Shown here piece after piece: positions 1 through 6,289 of a stretch of 6,524 bases of DNA. Location of the stretch: positions 1-6,524 of the forward strand of contig JADGQG010000111.1 in assembly GCA_017882025.1 (NCBI GenBank), written 5' to 3'. The translations under genes were made by a program, and so were the position numbers. The stretch's first letter is position 1. The number at the start of each line of letters is the position of its first letter. This DNA is from Chloroflexota bacterium. Its GTDB lineage: Bacteria; Chloroflexota; Limnocylindria; Limnocylindrales; CSP1-4. The notes under the pieces were generated by a model. The model worked only from the letters and a program-made list of their open reading frames with translations. It did not search any database and was not told the origin of the DNA.

Positions 1-1087
1 TCGCCCAGCGGGGCGCCCGGGCGACCATCCCCAGCCGGGCCTGCTGGTCGAAGCGATCCACCTTCACGACCACGCCGTCGGTCTCGTACTCGAGGTCGTG
101 GCGCCGCTCGCGCCAGTCCTCGAGGAAGACGATCACACCCTCGATCTCCAGGTCCGCGGCATGGTTCGGGTTGACGGGGAAGCCGAGCGCCGCCAGGCGC
201 GCCAGCGCGTCGGACTGGGAGTCCACGGACGGCCGCGCTCCCGCGCCGCCGGGGGCCGCCGGACCTCGGGGTGATGCCGCGCCGGCGCCGGAATCGTCGC
301 CAACGAGCGTCGCCCGTGCCGGCCTCTCCTCGTGGAGCTGGTATGCCCAGAAGCTGAGCCGACGGCCAGCCGTCACGGCCGGATCTTGCTGACGAAGCGA
401 ACCGGCGCCGCTGTTGCGCGGGTTCGCGTACAACGGCAGCCCAGCCTCCTCGCGCTCGGCGTTGATCCGGGCGAACTCTGCCTTCGGCATGTAGACCTCA
501 CCGCGCGCCTCCAGGGTCGCGGCGTCGGCGAGGCGATCCGGGATCGAGGCGATCGTTCGAAGGTTCGCGGTCACGTCCTCACCGGTCGTCCCGTCGCCAC
601 GCGTCGCGCCGCGGACGAACCGCCCGTCGCGGAAGCGGAGGCTGATCGCGAGGCCGTCGATCTTCAGCTCGGCAACGTAGCGGAGCTCCGGGGCCGGCGC
701 CGGCGCGGGCGGCAGGCCAAGCCCCCGGCGGACGCGGGCGTCGAATGCACGCAGCTCCTCCTCGCCGAATGCGTTCGCGAGGCTGAGCATCGGGCGTTCA
801 TGCCGAACCTCGGCAAACGGGCTGCTCTCGTCGAGCGTTCCGCCGGTCCCCACCCGCTGGGTCGGAGAGTCGGGCGTCGCCAGCGCCGGGAAGGCCGCCT
901 CCAGCGCGACCAGCTCACGGAAGAGCGCATCGTACTCGGCGTCGGACAGGGTCGGGTTGTCCTCGACGTGGTAGGCGTGATTCGCCTCCCGGATCTCCGC
1001 CGCGATCGCTGCATGCCGCGTCACGGCCGCGTCCGGGGCGAGGACGGTCGCGGCTGCGACGAGCGCGGCGTCGACGGGCAGGCTCAC
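1..1087 (-). CDS. ligA: NAD+-dependent DNA ligase LigA (3' end cut off by window edge)
   Basis: LigA seals 3'-OH/5'-phosphate nicks in duplex DNA during replication and repair, using NAD+ to adenylate its catalytic lysine. The first 362 residues are visible; family members are usually about 670. Domain Ia is at about residues 24-60, with the NMN-binding pattern AYHVEDNPTLSDAEYD (Tyr39, His40, Asp49, Tyr52, Asp53). The adenylation domain follows, with the catalytic KIDG at 142-145, then TRGDGTTGEDVT, ARGEVYMPK, the NPRNSGAGSLRQ block and DGVVVK at 337-342 (second conserved lysine Lys342). The OB fold, zinc finger, HhH and BRCT domains lie beyond the left edge. The GTG start at 1087-1085 is chosen because it overlaps the pcrA stop as GTGA, which suggests translational coupling; only a weak Shine-Dalgarno precedes it. 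A second GTG at codon 22 is possible and would remove a poorly conserved tail. Oddities are a proline/alanine stretch at about 126-134 and a Gly/Ala/Pro-rich insertion at about 264-289. The identification is secure. Confidence 0.97.
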   Translation of the reverse strand, partial: MSLPVDAALVAAATVLAPDAAVTRHAAIAAEIREANHAYHVEDNPTLSDAEYDALFRELVALEAAFPALATPDSPTQRVGTGGTLDESSPFAEVRHERPMLSLANAFGEEELRAFDARVRRGLGLPPAPAPAPELRYVAELKIDGLAISLRFRDGRFVRGATRGDGTTGEDVTANLRTIASIPDRLADAATLEARGEVYMPKAEFARINAEREEAGLPLYANPRNSGAGSLRQQDPAVTAGRRLSFWAYQLHEERPARATLVGDDSGAGAASPRGPAAPGGAGARPSVDSQSDALARLAALGFPVNPNHAADLEIEGVIVFLEDWRERRHDLEYETDGVVVKVDRFDQQARLGMVARAPRWA

Positions 1088-3771
1088 CCGGTGATCTCGA
1101 GGTTCGCCATGCTCGCGAGGAGCGTCTTCACGCCGCCGGCGCGGAATGCCACGGTCACCTCCTCGTCGGCCCGGGTGAGCCTCGAGGTGACGACGACACC
1201 CTCCCCGAAGCGGGCGTGGATGACGCGGTCGCCATCGCGGAAGAGCCGCTCTCCGGGGACGCGGACGCGGGGGGCAGCAGCCGGACGGCCGGACGACGCC
1301 CCGGTCGCGCGGCCGGGCAGCTGGCGAACCGGGACGTCGTCGGCCGGGAAGGCGGCGTCCGGGTGATCGGGGGGTTCGGCACCAGCGCCCTGGAGGCCCC
1401 GGCCCCTCGGGGTCAGCGACCCAGAGGCCGCGCCGGCCGCGAACGCATTGCGACGGGCGGCGAGGTCGCGCGTCGGTCGGAAGCTCTCGCCGGGGGCGGG
1501 GGCGCCCGGACGGCCGCTCCCCACCCGCCAGGCGCCACCGGCGCGCGTGCCCAGGCGCGACGAGCGCCGCGCCCCGAACGCGAGATCGAGGTCGTACGGG
1601 TCCGCCGCGCCGGGAAGCAGCCGCGGACCCTCCATCAGGTCGGCGGGGATCTCGAACAGGAACCGTGACGGAATCGCGGGGCCACCGGCCGGCCCCCACG
1701 TGGCCCGTCGCGAGGCATGCGAGAGGAAGAGCCGTTCCTTCGCCCGGGTGATCCCGACGTACGCCAGCCGGCGCTCCTCTTCCAGCTCGCGCGGGTTGTC
1801 CTGGTCGCGCTCGGCGGCCAGGGCCCTGGCGTGTGGGAAGATCCCCTCCTCCAGGCCGCCGATGAAGACGGCGCCGAACTCGAGGCCCTTCGCCGCGTGG
1901 AGCGTGATGAGGGTGACCGCGTCGGCATCGCCCTCGTAGCTGTCCTGATCGGCCACAAGGGCCGTCTCCTCCAGCAGCCGGTCCAGCGCGTCGTCCGGCG
2001 AGAGGTCGTCATAGCGCGTCGTCACGGAGCGAAGCTCCAGCAGGTTCCGCCAGCGCTCCTCGTTCTCCTCGGTCCCGTCCGCGAGCATCGCCCGGTAGCC
2101 GGACGCCTCGAGGACGTCGTCGAGGAGCTCTGGCAGCGGGAGCAGCCCGACCCGGGTCCGGAGCCGCCGGACAAGGGCCACGAAGTCCGCGACCGCGCCG
2201 CGGGCGCGACCGGTCAGGACGAGCAGCCCATCCGTGGCCGCCTGTTCGAGGGCGCTCCAGTACGTCGCGTCAGGCTCGTCGGCGGCGATCCGAAGCACCT
2301 CGAGCGACCTGTCCCCCAGGCCGCGCGGCGGGATGTTGATGACGCGCTCGAAGCTGACGCGGTCGCGGTCGCTGCGCAGGATTCGCAGGTAGGCGAGCGC
2401 GTCCTTGACCTCACGACGCTGGTAGAACCGCGTCCCGCCGATGAGCTGGTAGCGGATCCCGTAGCGCAGGAATGCCTCCTCGATCGCCCGGGACTGGGCG
2501 TTCGTCCGGTAGAGGACGGCGACATCCTTCGGCCGGAAGGCCACGTCGTCGTCGGCCCTGCGGGTCAGCGATGCCGCACGGCCGCCAAGGAGCGCCTCGA
2601 CCTGGCGGGCGATCCACTCCGCCTCCTCCTCTTCGTCATACGCCTCGAAGCGCTGGATGGGGCGGCCTCCCGCCTTCTCGGTCCACAGCTTCTTCTCCTT
2701 GCGGTCGAGGTTGTTGGCCACGATGGCATGGGCGGCCTCGAGGATCAGCCGCGTGCTCCGGTAGTTACGCTCCAGCTTCACCACGGTCGCGCCCGGCTCG
2801 TCGCGCTCGAAGTCCAGGATGTTGCGGAGGTCCGCCCCGCGCCACGCGTAGATCGACTGGTCGTCGTCGCCCACGACGCACAGGTTGTGGTGTGCTGCGG
2901 CGAGCGCCCGGACGATCCGGTACTGGGCCCGGTTGGTGTCCTGGTACTCGTCAACGTGGAGGTAGCGCCAGCGCGCCTGGTACCGGGCCAGCACGTCCGG
3001 CTGGGTCTCGAGGAGCCGAACGGTCCAGCCCAGCAGGTCGTCGAAGTCGAGGGCGCCGGCATCGCGGAGGCGCCGTTCGTAGGCAACGGCGAGCTTCGCA
3101 ACCTCCTCCTGGTAGTGCGTGGTGGCCGCCTCTACGAGCGCGTCGGGCCCTTCGAGGTCGTTCTTGGCCCGGGAGAGTGCCTCCAGCACGCCCCGCGGCC
3201 GGATCGGGCCACCCTGGAGCGGGACGTCGAATTCGCGAAAGACCTGCTTCATGAGCGTCAGCTGGTCATCCGTGTCATAGATCACGAAGCGCGGATCCAG
3301 GCCGATCGCCGCGCCGTCCCGGCGCAGCATCCGCGCGCAGACGGCATGGAAGGTGCCCATCTCCACCTTCCGGCCGTCGTCCGGGCCAACGAGCGCGACG
3401 ATCCGCTCGCGCATCTCCCCGGCAGCCTTGTTCGTGAACGTGACGGCGAGGATCTGCCACGGCGCCACGCCCAGGACACCGACGAGGTAGGCGACCCGGT
3501 GGGCCACGACCCGGGTTTTGCCGCTCCCTGCGCCGGCAAGGATGAGGAGCGGCCCGTCCGTCGTCGTGACGGCGCGGGCCTGTTCGGGGTTCAGACGCGC
3601 CGTGATCGTCGCTGCCAGTTCCTCGCGCGATGCGACGCCGGTGGCGAGGCCGCGGTCACGCTCCGGGGCGCGCGGATCCGGCCCGGCGGCCGCGTGCGGC
3701 GGCTGTTCCTCGGGCGCGGGCGCGTCGGGCATGGGCGGCTCGTCGGCCAGCCACGGGGGCGGGGATTCCAC
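1084..3771 (-). CDS. pcrA: ATP-dependent 3'-5' DNA helicase PcrA/UvrD (UvrD1-like)
   Basis: This superfamily 1A helicase unwinds DNA in nucleotide excision and mismatch-type repair, and removes recombinase or stalled RNA polymerase. It has 895 residues, somewhat longer than the usual 720-780. All helicase motifs are present: Q motif LNPEQ at 60-64; Walker A GAGSGKT at 80-86; motif Ia TFTNKAAGEM at 111-120; Walker B/motif II DEYQDTN at 274-280; motif III VGDDDQSIYAWRGAD at 300-314; motif IV LERNYRST at 333-340; motif V TLHAAKGLEF at 623-632; motif VI YVGITRAKER at 671-680. Residues 715-835 are a Gly/Ala/Arg/Pro-rich linker. Residues about 843-893 (GDRVIHARFGEGVV onward) match the PcrA C-terminal Tudor-like domain known to contact RNA polymerase, which separates it from Rep and RecB-type helicases. 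The start is GTG at 3771-3769. It has no good Shine-Dalgarno but a TACAAT box six bases upstream. The first 58 residues are a Pro/Ala/Glu-rich tail, so an internal start cannot be excluded. The stop overlaps the ligA start by four bases. Confidence 0.97.
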   Translation of the reverse strand: MESPPPWLADEPPMPDAPAPEEQPPHAAAGPDPRAPERDRGLATGVASREELAATITARLNPEQARAVTTTDGPLLILAGAGSGKTRVVAHRVAYLVGVLGVAPWQILAVTFTNKAAGEMRERIVALVGPDDGRKVEMGTFHAVCARMLRRDGAAIGLDPRFVIYDTDDQLTLMKQVFREFDVPLQGGPIRPRGVLEALSRAKNDLEGPDALVEAATTHYQEEVAKLAVAYERRLRDAGALDFDDLLGWTVRLLETQPDVLARYQARWRYLHVDEYQDTNRAQYRIVRALAAAHHNLCVVGDDDQSIYAWRGADLRNILDFERDEPGATVVKLERNYRSTRLILEAAHAIVANNLDRKEKKLWTEKAGGRPIQRFEAYDEEEEAEWIARQVEALLGGRAASLTRRADDDVAFRPKDVAVLYRTNAQSRAIEEAFLRYGIRYQLIGGTRFYQRREVKDALAYLRILRSDRDRVSFERVINIPPRGLGDRSLEVLRIAADEPDATYWSALEQAATDGLLVLTGRARGAVADFVALVRRLRTRVGLLPLPELLDDVLEASGYRAMLADGTEENEERWRNLLELRSVTTRYDDLSPDDALDRLLEETALVADQDSYEGDADAVTLITLHAAKGLEFGAVFIGGLEEGIFPHARALAAERDQDNPRELEEERRLAYVGITRAKERLFLSHASRRATWGPAGGPAIPSRFLFEIPADLMEGPRLLPGAADPYDLDLAFGARRSSRLGTRAGGAWRVGSGRPGAPAPGESFRPTRDLAARRNAFAAGAASGSLTPRGRGLQGAGAEPPDHPDAAFPADDVPVRQLPGRATGASSGRPAAAPRVRVPGERLFRDGDRVIHARFGEGVVVTSRLTRADEEVTVAFRAGGVKTLLASMANLEITG

Positions 3772-3845
3772 GCTTCGATTGTACGGCGGCGGCCTGCACC
3801 GGCCATGGAGGCCCCTTCGCCAGCCGGGCCGGCCCTGGCCCTTGG
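3772..3845. other. Intergenic region between the lipoprotein gene and pcrA
   Basis: This 74-bp gap holds the candidate -10 box described at 3778-3783. At 3819-3839 there is also an imperfect inverted repeat (GCCAG/CTGGC arms, 11-base centre) just after the lipoprotein stop. The repeat has no following T-tract, so it is at best a weak terminator. No small gene is apparent. Confidence 0.5.
3778..3783 (-). promoter_or_regulatory. Candidate -10 box of a leaderless pcrA promoter
   Basis: On the minus strand TACAAT lies exactly six bases before the GTG of pcrA. It is a five-of-six match to TATAAT and is AT-rich within strongly GC-rich surroundings. A -10 box 6-7 bases from the start codon is the arrangement known for leaderless transcripts in actinobacteria and Deinococcus, where transcription begins at or beside the start codon. 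The lack of a Shine-Dalgarno between the box and the GTG agrees with this. I see no convincing -35 hexamer 16-18 bases upstream. The function is inferred. Confidence 0.5.
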
Positions 3846-4631
3846 CTACCCGCCCTGCGGCGGCGCGATCGTGACGGGATCACCGAACTTCGAGAGCGCC
3901 AGTGCCACGTTGACCGTCCCACCGGCCCCGAGCGGGACGTCGAAGCTCAGCTTCGCGAGCCGCGGCGCATCGGTCCGGACCAGGGCCGTGACCGCGATGT
4001 CGCCGACGACCAGCCCGCCGGGCAGCGCCGCGACGGGACTCGTGACGGCGCCGATCTCGGCCGCGGGGATCGTGAACGAGATCGCGTAGCAGTCGGCATC
4101 GCCGCAGCGCTCGTTCGACAGGTTCTTCGGCGCCACCCCCGGTCGATTCAGGAAGGCCGCGAGCTCGGCGAGCAGCCTCGCCGGGTCGGCGAGCGCGTCG
4201 AAGATCGAGCCGGTGCCGGCCTGCCTGGTCCAGCCGCCCGACCCGAGGAGCGGCACCCGCGTGTAGACGACCTGGTCGACGGCCACGACGTCGGCGGTGA
4301 GGCCGAAGAGCGTGGGGACGGTCGCCGACAGGGATGCCCGCTTCCCGGTCAGGTCCGCGTCGCCGGTGAGCGTGGATCCGTCGAGCGTGATCGGCGCCCC
4401 GGACCCGGTCCCGGTCGTGCCGCCCAGGCTGAGGACCACCTTGCCGTTCGCGGTCCCCTCGACGTGGAACGTCTTCGCTTCCTGCAGGCCGGAGATCCCC
4501 GCCTCCAGGATCTGTTTCGGGTCGCTGAGCGCGGGCGTGGCGGGACTGCCGCAGGCTGCCGTGATGATCGCGAGGACGGCGATCAGGGCGGGCAGCGCGC
4601 GCGTGGCTGCGACGCGTGCCGGACGGGACAT
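3846..4631 (-). CDS. Secreted lipoprotein, LppX/LprAFG-like
   Basis: A 261-residue protein with a lipoprotein signal peptide: basic start (Arg3, Arg6, Arg11), hydrophobic core at about 13-26 and a lipobox ending TAAC, so Cys27 is the predicted lipidated residue. The protein should be anchored to the outer face of the cytoplasmic membrane. The mature part resembles the LppX/LprAFG family (PF07161 type): a helix near 38-53 (KQILEAGISGLQEAKTFHVEG), alternating strands, VDQVVYTRV at about 118-126, a helical stretch near 147-162, FTIPAAEIGAV, and the closing LSKFGDPVTIAPP at 246-258. In mycobacteria that family forms a half-barrel that carries lipids such as triacylglycerides or phthiocerol dimycocerosates; whether this protein carries lipid is unknown. 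Cys176 and Cys181 (CGDADC) could form a disulfide. The ATG at 4631-4629 is chosen because GGGAGG lies four bases upstream and the signal peptide begins there, although the frame stays open further upstream. It stands alone between two gene pairs, and no transporter or glycosyltransferase partner is adjacent. The lipoprotein call is firm; the family call is from remembered pattern only. Confidence 0.8.
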   Translation of the reverse strand: MSRPARVAATRALPALIAVLAIITAACGSPATPALSDPKQILEAGISGLQEAKTFHVEGTANGKVVLSLGGTTGTGSGAPITLDGSTLTGDADLTGKRASLSATVPTLFGLTADVVAVDQVVYTRVPLLGSGGWTRQAGTGSIFDALADPARLLAELAAFLNRPGVAPKNLSNERCGDADCYAISFTIPAAEIGAVTSPVAALPGGLVVGDIAVTALVRTDAPRLAKLSFDVPLGAGGTVNVALALSKFGDPVTIAPPQGG

Positions 4632-4635
4632 GCGG

Positions 4636-4641
4636 CCTCCC
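4636..4641 (-). promoter_or_regulatory. Shine-Dalgarno site of the lipoprotein gene
   Basis: On the minus strand GGGAGG lies four bases before the ATG at 4631. It is the strongest ribosome binding site in the window. It decides the start of the lipoprotein gene against longer versions of the same open frame, which reaches back to about 4898 inside the methyltransferase gene. Confidence 0.75.
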
Positions 4642-4695
4642 GGATGAGTCTTGCGGACGGAGTCACGATCCACGGGCGAGGCGGGCTCCGCCGTC

Positions 4696-4724
4696 AGCGT
4701 GGCGCGGCCGCGAGGAATCGTCAA
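4696..4724 (-). promoter_or_regulatory. Weak promoter candidate for the lipoprotein gene
   Basis: On the minus strand TTGACG (4724-4719) is a five-of-six match to the -35 consensus. After a 17-base spacer comes CACGCT (4701-4696), which keeps only the A at position 2 and the T at position 6 of the -10 consensus. This leaves about 65 bases to the ATG. The -35 is good and the -10 poor, so this is a tentative call. Confidence 0.25.
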
Positions 4725-4750
4725 CCGCCAAGCCGCGACGCCTTGCCGTT

Positions 4751-4783
4751 CGCCCGAGCACGCACGAGCGCCGGGTCCGGGCG
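4751..4783 (-). repeat. Inverted repeat downstream of the mttB-like stop
   Basis: The arms CGCCCG (4751-4756) and CGGGCG (4778-4783) are perfect complements around 21 bases. An overlapping alternative stem, GCGCC/GGCGC (4768-4772 and 4780-4784), has a seven-base loop. It begins about seven bases after the stop codon, where a terminator would be expected. However, no T-tract follows on the minus strand, and chance GC palindromes are common at this base composition. Confidence 0.25.
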
Positions 4784-4789
4784 CGTTGC

Positions 4790-6289
4790 CTACCTGCCGG
4801 CCGCCTCCGCCGCGGTCTCCGCGGCCACGCCCGGCAACCCGTCGAAGCCGACCGCCTGGAGCGCCGCTGCAACCCGCGCGATCAGCTCGCCGGCGCAAGC
4901 CGGGTCCAGTACCGACGGCGCGGCCTCAGCCAGCAGCGCGTCGACCCGCGAACGGGCCCGGGCGAACATGTCGCCGCCGCCCCCCTCGATCCAGGCGCGG
5001 AGTGAGCCGCGATCCACCACGGCCGATGGGAGGTACTGCTCCTCCCGGAACCGGCGGCGCGTCTCCGGCAGCTCCAGGAAGCGCCCGGCAAAGCCCGCCT
5101 CGCGGATCGACTCGAGTCCGAGCGACTCCTCCGTGAGCGCGATCCCGCGAATCAGGCGCAGGGCGCTCGCGATCGCCTCCGCGTCGATGACGAGCTTCTC
5201 CGCGCTCTGGCAGCGCAGCGTATCGAGCATGCCGGCTCCCGAGACGAGGTCGATCCCCGCAAGCGCCCCGACGAGCGCCGTCGTCGCGCTCTCCATGCCG
5301 GCCTGCGCGTCGACGACCTTGGCGTCCGTCGCACCGAGGTAGCCGTGCGTGGGAAGGCCGAGTGACCGCCCGACCGCCGCGTTGCCGGCATCGAGCATCG
5401 CCGTCTCGATCGCGCCCATCGGAGTGGCGCCCATCCGCATGTCGAGGATCGCCGGCGCCCCGCCCCAGACGATCGGGGCGCCCGGGGCCGCCGCCTGGTG
5501 GATCACGATTCCGGCCAGGCATTCCGCCGCATGCTGGACCACGCAGCCCGCGAGGGCCACCGGTCCCGCGCCGCCGGCAAGCGGCATCGAGACCATCTGG
5601 GCCGGCACGCCGGCACGCGCGAGCCCGATCAGGCAGCGAGAGGCGAACGAGGTCCAGTCGAGCGGCGGGGACGGGCAGACGTCGAAGACGGCCCGTGGTC
5701 GCGCCCGAAGCGCATCCGCGCCGCCCGCGTCGGCCGCCAGCAGGTCCAGCATCGGCCCCAGGCCGTCGGCCGTGAACGCGCCGGTCACGACCGGCTTGTC
5801 GGCACCGAGCAGGACCAGCAGGAGCCGGTAGCGGTCGCCGAGCTCCGCGGGCACGTCGGAGCAGACGACGGCCGTGGATTGGGCAGCGTAGACGGACAGG
5901 CGCTCTGCCACGGCCACCAGCCGGACGAGGTCCGCGGCGGTCGACGGCCGATGGGCCCCCGTTTCCGGGTCGAGCACAGCGACGCCGCAGGAGCCCGGGT
6001 CGAAGGCCACCTCGCCGGCGCCATACCGGACGGCCGGCGAGCCATCGCGGGCGTGGAGCGTGAACGCACGCGGGACGGTCGCCAGCGCGGCCCGGACCGC
6101 AGACTCCGGGATGCGAGCCACGCCCTCGTGAACCGCGGCACCAACGCCCTCCAGGAGCGTCCGCGCTTCCGCGTCCGCCACCCGCACGCCCGGGTCCCGG
6201 AGGATCGCGAGCGCCTCATCGAGAATCCGTTCGATGCCCGCGGGGTCCAGCAGGTCCAGGGTCGGCCGCCGACCGGCCTGCCCGGTCAC
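4790..6289 (-). CDS. MttB-family (trimethylamine/betaine methyltransferase-like) corrinoid-dependent methyltransferase, non-pyrrolysine
   Basis: A complete 499-residue protein, matching the usual length of about 470-500 for the MttB family (COG5598, PF06253 type). Members transfer a methyl group from a tertiary or quaternary amine to a cobalamin-bearing protein; MtgB acts on glycine betaine. Visible family blocks are GVAVLDPETGAHRPSTAADLV at about 102-122, SPPLDW at 207-212, MPLAGGAGPVALAG at 235-248 with the following AECLAG, APIVWGGAPAILDMRMG at 271-287, and ATDAKVVDAQAGMES at 320-334 leading into LAGIDLVSGAGMLD. In archaeal MttB an in-frame amber codon near position 334 encodes pyrrolysine. 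Here this region reads through with ordinary codons, so it belongs to the non-pyrrolysine branch, whose substrates are mostly unknown. The single TAG is the terminal stop. The GTG start overlaps the preceding stop as GTGA, and GGGGAG lies eight bases upstream. The C-terminal FLELPETRRRFREEQYLPSAVVDR block differs from that of its neighbour. No corrinoid protein or RamA-like activator is in view, so the substrate cannot be assigned. Confidence 0.9.
   Translation of the reverse strand: MTGQAGRRPTLDLLDPAGIERILDEALAILRDPGVRVADAEARTLLEGVGAAVHEGVARIPESAVRAALATVPRAFTLHARDGSPAVRYGAGEVAFDPGSCGVAVLDPETGAHRPSTAADLVRLVAVAERLSVYAAQSTAVVCSDVPAELGDRYRLLLVLLGADKPVVTGAFTADGLGPMLDLLAADAGGADALRARPRAVFDVCPSPPLDWTSFASRCLIGLARAGVPAQMVSMPLAGGAGPVALAGCVVQHAAECLAGIVIHQAAAPGAPIVWGGAPAILDMRMGATPMGAIETAMLDAGNAAVGRSLGLPTHGYLGATDAKVVDAQAGMESATTALVGALAGIDLVSGAGMLDTLRCQSAEKLVIDAEAIASALRLIRGIALTEESLGLESIREAGFAGRFLELPETRRRFREEQYLPSAVVDRGSLRAWIEGGGGDMFARARSRVDALLAEAAPSVLDPACAGELIARVAAALQAVGFDGLPGVAAETAAEAAGR

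Larger units (their letters stand above)
4632..4789. other. Intergenic region between the mttB-like gene and the lipoprotein gene
   Basis: A 158-bp gap. Near the methyltransferase stop it holds an inverted repeat (4751-4783), in the middle a weak sigma70-like promoter candidate (4696-4724), and at the left end the lipoprotein Shine-Dalgarno. No additional gene or RNA structure is recognisable. It is the longest non-coding stretch in the window and the most likely place for a transcription boundary. Confidence 0.5.

Noticed and set aside
664..1014. A 116-codon minus-strand open frame inside ligA
   Set aside because: It runs in a different frame from ligA, is rich in Arg/Ser, and competes with a frame carrying all the LigA motifs.
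3819..3839. Inverted repeat after the lipoprotein stop as a terminator
   Set aside because: The stem is only five base pairs with an 11-base centre, there is no T-tract, and such GC palindromes are frequent here by chance.
1717..4089. A 790-codon open frame on the plus strand opposite pcrA, and similar long plus-strand frames at 3630-5342 and 332-1366
   Set aside because: They lie opposite clearly identified genes. Their translations are rich in Arg, Pro, Gly and Val with no recognisable domain. Long antisense open frames are expected when GC content makes stop codons rare.
4790..4792. TAG codon of the mttB-like gene as a possible pyrrolysine codon
   Set aside because: The protein is already full length at 499 residues, and the internal region where archaeal MttB carries pyrrolysine has ordinary codons. 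Read-through would add only 22 codons of unrelated sequence before a TGA. It is a normal stop.
3846..4898. A 350-residue version of the lipoprotein starting inside the mttB-like gene
   Set aside because: The extra 89 residues overlap the methyltransferase coding region, push the signal peptide into the interior and ignore the strong Shine-Dalgarno before the ATG at 4631.
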